Notes under the pieces: model-generated
What the model was told of the DNA's origin: nothing
What the model saw: the letters and a program-made list of their open reading frames with translations, nothing else
Database searches by the model: none
Origin: Alphaproteobacteria bacterium
GTDB taxonomy: Bacteria > Pseudomonadota > Alphaproteobacteria > Micropepsales > Micropepsaceae
Direction of reading: 5' to 3'
Assembly (NCBI GenBank): GCA_947467345.1
Contig: CANIHD010000007.1
Location: 1-64,000 of the forward strand
DNA length: 64,000 nt
In this document: positions 61,511-64,000 of the stretch, one piece after another
Numbering within the stretch: position 1 is the first letter of the stretch
Layout of the letters: every line of letters starts with the position of its first letter
Translations under genes and position numbers: made by a program

Positions 61511-62304
61511 GCCGAGTCTCCCTCGCGAATTTTCGCCTCGACGGCAAAACCGCTTTCATCTCCGGAGCGGCCGGTCATTTGGGGCGTCAGATGGCGCTCG
61601 CGCTGGGTCGCGCCGGCGCGCATATCATTGCCAATGGGCGCGACGCGGCGAAGCTTGCCGCATTCGCAAATGAATTGAAGGCGGAAGGAATTTCCACCGA
61701 GACTGCAGCCTTCGACGTCATGGATTTGCCGACATTGCGTGCATATTTCGAGCGCCTGACGCATCTCGATATTTTGATCAACAACGCCGTGACCATGCGC
61801 CCCAATGCCTTCGCCGCCGTGACGCCGGAGGATTTCGACACCGCCTACCGCAGTGCGGTGGTCGCGGCGTTTGAAGCGGCGCGCAGCGCCCGTCCGACCC
61901 TTGCCCGCGCCGTGGCCGAACGCGGTGACGCCAGCGTGATCAATATTGCTTCCATGTATGGGACGGTAAGTCCCGACATGCGGCTGTATAATTCGCCCGC
62001 CCAAATGAGCCCGCCGCATTATGGCGCCGCGAAGGCCGCATTGATTCAACTTACGCGGCATCTGGCATCTGAGCTGGGACCGGAAGGCATTCGCGCGAAT
62101 GCGCTTTGTCCCGGTCCCTTTCCGCGCGATGCCGTCACGCAACAGGATCCCGAATTCGCAGGCCGACTCGCCGCGCGTACAATGCTGTGTCGCGTCGGAT
62201 CTGCCTCCGAGATCGGCGGCCCAGTGCTCTTCCTCGCCAGCCCGGCCGCAAGCTTCGTGACCGGTTCGGTTCTTATGGCCGATGGTGGCTGGACCGCGTG
62301 GTGA
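61507..62304 (+). CDS. short-chain dehydrogenase/reductase (SDR)
   Basis: The 265-residue protein has the SDR cofactor motif FISGAAGHLGRQMA, the structural NNAVT, active-site serine IASMYG, catalytic YGAAK, and CPGPFPRDAV. The C-terminus FVTGSVLMADGGWTAW is typical of the classical FabG/gluconate-5-dehydrogenase-like group. The start at ATG 61507 overlaps the aldo/keto reductase stop. The two probably act on the same sugar or polyol intermediate. Confidence 0.88.
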   Translation: MSRVSLANFRLDGKTAFISGAAGHLGRQMALALGRAGAHIIANGRDAAKLAAFANELKAEGISTETAAFDVMDLPTLRAYFERLTHLDILINNAVTMRPNAFAAVTPEDFDTAYRSAVVAAFEAARSARPTLARAVAERGDASVINIASMYGTVSPDMRLYNSPAQMSPPHYGAAKAALIQLTRHLASELGPEGIRANALCPGPFPRDAVTQQDPEFAGRLAARTMLCRVGSASEIGGPVLFLASPAASFVTGSVLMADGGWTAW

Positions 62305-62328
62305 GGAGGGAATACACGCATTCGCAAC

Positions 62329-64000
62329 ATGGACCTCGGCGAACCTGAAATTCTGGGCGGCGACGATTTTCCCGAATCATTGCGGGTGCGGCTGCGCGGT
62401 TTCGTATTGCTTGAAGACGTGGGCGAGCCCGCACTAAGGCGCCTTTTGGCGGAGGCCGATTGGTTTGGCCTTCCGGGTGGCACGCAGCTTTCGCGCGACG
62501 GCGAAAATGATCGCGCGGTTTTTCTGGTCGTAACGGGCAGCCTCGGCGTCTTCGTCGACGAGGATCGCGGCCCGCGCCGTCTGGTCGCGACAATTCCCGC
62601 CGGCGAGACGGTCGGCGAGATGTCGCTTCTGACGGGCGAAGCGCACTCCGCGACATTGGTGGCCTTACGCGACACGGAATTGCTGCGCTTGGCGCCCAAA
62701 TCCTTCGACATGCTTTTGAACCGCTATCCGCGGGTCATGCTCAATCTCTTGAAAATCGTTGCGCGCCGACTGCGTGAAACGACGCGCCGCGGCAGCCAGC
62801 GCGCGCGACCGAAAACATTTGCCGTCATTCCGCTGCAGCAGGGCGTCAATCACACCGAAGTGACGCAGGCGCTCGTGAAAACATTGTCGGAGATGGGCGC
62901 GCGAACCGCCGCGCTGGATGCCACCACCGAGAATCAGACGACCGAGTGGTACAACAAGCTCGAAGCCGCGCATGATCTTGTCTTTTACCAAGGCGACGCG
63001 CCGGATAGCGCCTGGTCGCATTTCTGCTTGCGGCAAGCTGACCGCGTGCTTCTGGTCGCCAATGCCGATCAGGCGATGCCGCTGCATCCTTTCGAACGGC
63101 GCTTCTTCAAGCGCGACATGGGCGCCGCGCCTGAGCTGCTGCTTATTCATACCGGCGCTGTGGCCGGCGGTGTACCCGGACATATCGAACTGCGCAGCGA
63201 TCTGTACGGCAGCCACCACCATTTGCGTTTGGGGCAGCGCGAAGACATCAAACGATTAGCGCGGTTTCTCTCGGGATCGGCGGTGAGCATTGTGCTCGCC
63301 GGCGGCGGCGCGCGCGGTTTCGCTCATTTCGGCGTGCTCAAGGCGTTGCGGCAATCGGGCGTGCCGTTCGATTATCTTGCCGGAACCAGCATGGGCGGCA
63401 TCATTGCCGCCGGCATGGCGATGGATTGGACCATTGAAGATTGCATCGAACGCGTGCGCGGATCCTTCGTTACGGTCAACCCGCTTTCCGATTTCACGCT
63501 GCCGCTGATTGCGCTGTTTCGCGGCGCCAAAGTCAGCGCGCTTCTGCGCCACCATTTCGGCGACACGCGCATTGAAGATATGCCAAAGCCCTATTTCTGC
63601 GTGTCGTCCGATCTGACGACTGGGCGCGATTACGTCCACCGATTTGGACCGCTATGGCGCGCACTGCGCGCCAGCGTCGCGCTGCCGGGTATTTTGCCCC
63701 CCGTTACTGTGGAAGGCGGTCATCTTCTGGTCGATGGCGGCGTGATGAACAATCTGCCGGTCGATATCATGGCAACCGAAACACGCGGTCCGATCATCGC
63801 TGTCGATGTTGCGGGCGAAATCGATTTGCGCGCCTTTGATCCAAAGTATGGCGAGCGTTCGATCTGGTCGCTGATCGCGCAGCGTATGCGCGGTTCGCCT
63901 TCGATTATTTCCATCCTCATGCGTGCAGGCACGGTGGGCTCTGACGCTCAGCGCCGCATTGTGCGTGAGCAAGCGGATTTTCTATTCGAGCCGCCGCTTG
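62329..64000 (+). CDS. NTE-type patatin phospholipase with cyclic-nucleotide-binding domain (runs off window)
   Basis: At least 557 residues are present. A cNMP-binding-like domain (about 20-145) has FLVVTGSLGVFVDED, IPAGETVGEMSLLTGEAHSATLVALRD. A middle region of about 150 residues follows, with FAVIPLQQGVNHTEV, recalling the dinucleotide/P-loop-like part of NTE proteins. Then comes the patatin domain: glycine-rich VLAGGGARGFAHFGVL, nucleophile GTSMGG (serine near residue 355) and the catalytic aspartate in VDGGVMNNLPVD. It is thus a membrane-peripheral lysophospholipase-like enzyme. GAGGAGGG lies 18 nt upstream of the ATG; an in-frame ATT 9 nt earlier would fit the spacing better. Confidence 0.88.
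   Translation, partial: MDLGEPEILGGDDFPESLRVRLRGFVLLEDVGEPALRRLLAEADWFGLPGGTQLSRDGENDRAVFLVVTGSLGVFVDEDRGPRRLVATIPAGETVGEMSLLTGEAHSATLVALRDTELLRLAPKSFDMLLNRYPRVMLNLLKIVARRLRETTRRGSQRARPKTFAVIPLQQGVNHTEVTQALVKTLSEMGARTAALDATTENQTTEWYNKLEAAHDLVFYQGDAPDSAWSHFCLRQADRVLLVANADQAMPLHPFERRFFKRDMGAAPELLLIHTGAVAGGVPGHIELRSDLYGSHHHLRLGQREDIKRLARFLSGSAVSIVLAGGGARGFAHFGVLKALRQSGVPFDYLAGTSMGGIIAAGMAMDWTIEDCIERVRGSFVTVNPLSDFTLPLIALFRGAKVSALLRHHFGDTRIEDMPKPYFCVSSDLTTGRDYVHRFGPLWRALRASVALPGILPPVTVEGGHLLVDGGVMNNLPVDIMATETRGPIIAVDVAGEIDLRAFDPKYGERSIWSLIAQRMRGSPSIISILMRAGTVGSDAQRRIVREQADFLFEPPL

Overview
The window looks like a chromosomal segment of a GC-rich alphaproteobacterium. This is inferred from strong G/C third-position bias, a PodJ-like polarity protein with Sel1 repeats, abundant tripartite tricarboxylate transporters (TTT, TctABC), and palindromic intergenic repeats resembling those common in Bradyrhizobium/Rhodopseudomonas-type genomes. 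No rRNA, tRNA, CRISPR or phage genes were seen. The species cannot be named from this sequence alone.

Layout. 1-450: the end of an IS3-family insertion sequence that has cut the front off a cytochrome c gene. 753-6034: an orphan TAXI-type solute receptor, dusB, an exported hypothetical protein, a DUF938 methyltransferase and the ABC-F ATPase uup. 6039-9505 (minus): an exported redox set of PQQ-type sugar dehydrogenase, diheme cytochrome c, GlcG/HbpS-like protein and DUF2272 protein. 9654-11949: a ModA-like binding protein, a broken PAS-EAL gene and a periplasmic DsrE-like protein. 12103-17394: TTT transporter 1 (tctC-tctB-tctA), convergent with a histidine kinase/response regulator pair whose kinase ATP-binding boxes are degenerate. 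17695-27646: M19 dipeptidase, M16 peptidase, a membrane/exported pair related to spermidine synthase, two alpha/beta hydrolases and an MFS symporter. 27975-39742: an accessory catabolic block of two monocupins, a tctC pseudogene, an intact tctC-tctA-tctB, a small His-tailed protein, a tctA copy with two stops, tctB, a ThDP enzyme, a beta-hydroxyacid dehydrogenase and a DUF4399 protein. 39830-46016: mostly exported proteins, namely a patatin C-terminal fragment, three more GlcG/HbpS-like proteins, a cysteine-less isochorismatase-like protein and an MBL hydrolase, plus a DODA-type dioxygenase and an MFS exporter. 46069-50727 (minus): lutABC, an acyltransferase and a glycosyltransferase. 50886-54866: hydrolase, glutaryl-CoA dehydrogenase-like enzyme and a decayed S9 peptidase. 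54870-64000: TIGR02186/TauE pair, PodJ-like protein, Mpo1-like protein, CAP lipoprotein, aldo/keto reductase, SDR, and the start of an NTE-type patatin with a cNMP-binding domain.

How the parts fit. The overall theme is uptake and oxidation of organic acids and aromatic-derived compounds: several TTT binding proteins, ring-cleavage-type cupin and LigB proteins, an enol-lactonase-like hydrolase, a ThDP enzyme paired with a beta-hydroxyacid dehydrogenase, lactate oxidation by LutABC, and periplasmic PQQ/cytochrome oxidation. Four GlcG/HbpS-like exported proteins are scattered among these sets.

Gene decay is conspicuous. The IS-truncated cytochrome, PAS-EAL gene, tctC copy, tctA copy and S9 peptidase are all broken, and two exported proteins have lost the catalytic parts of their families. 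The most interesting candidates for new biology are the split, exported spermidine-synthase-like pair, the cupin/TTT/ThDP block with its possible half-size TctA, and the exported PQQ-cytochrome-GlcG-DUF2272 set.
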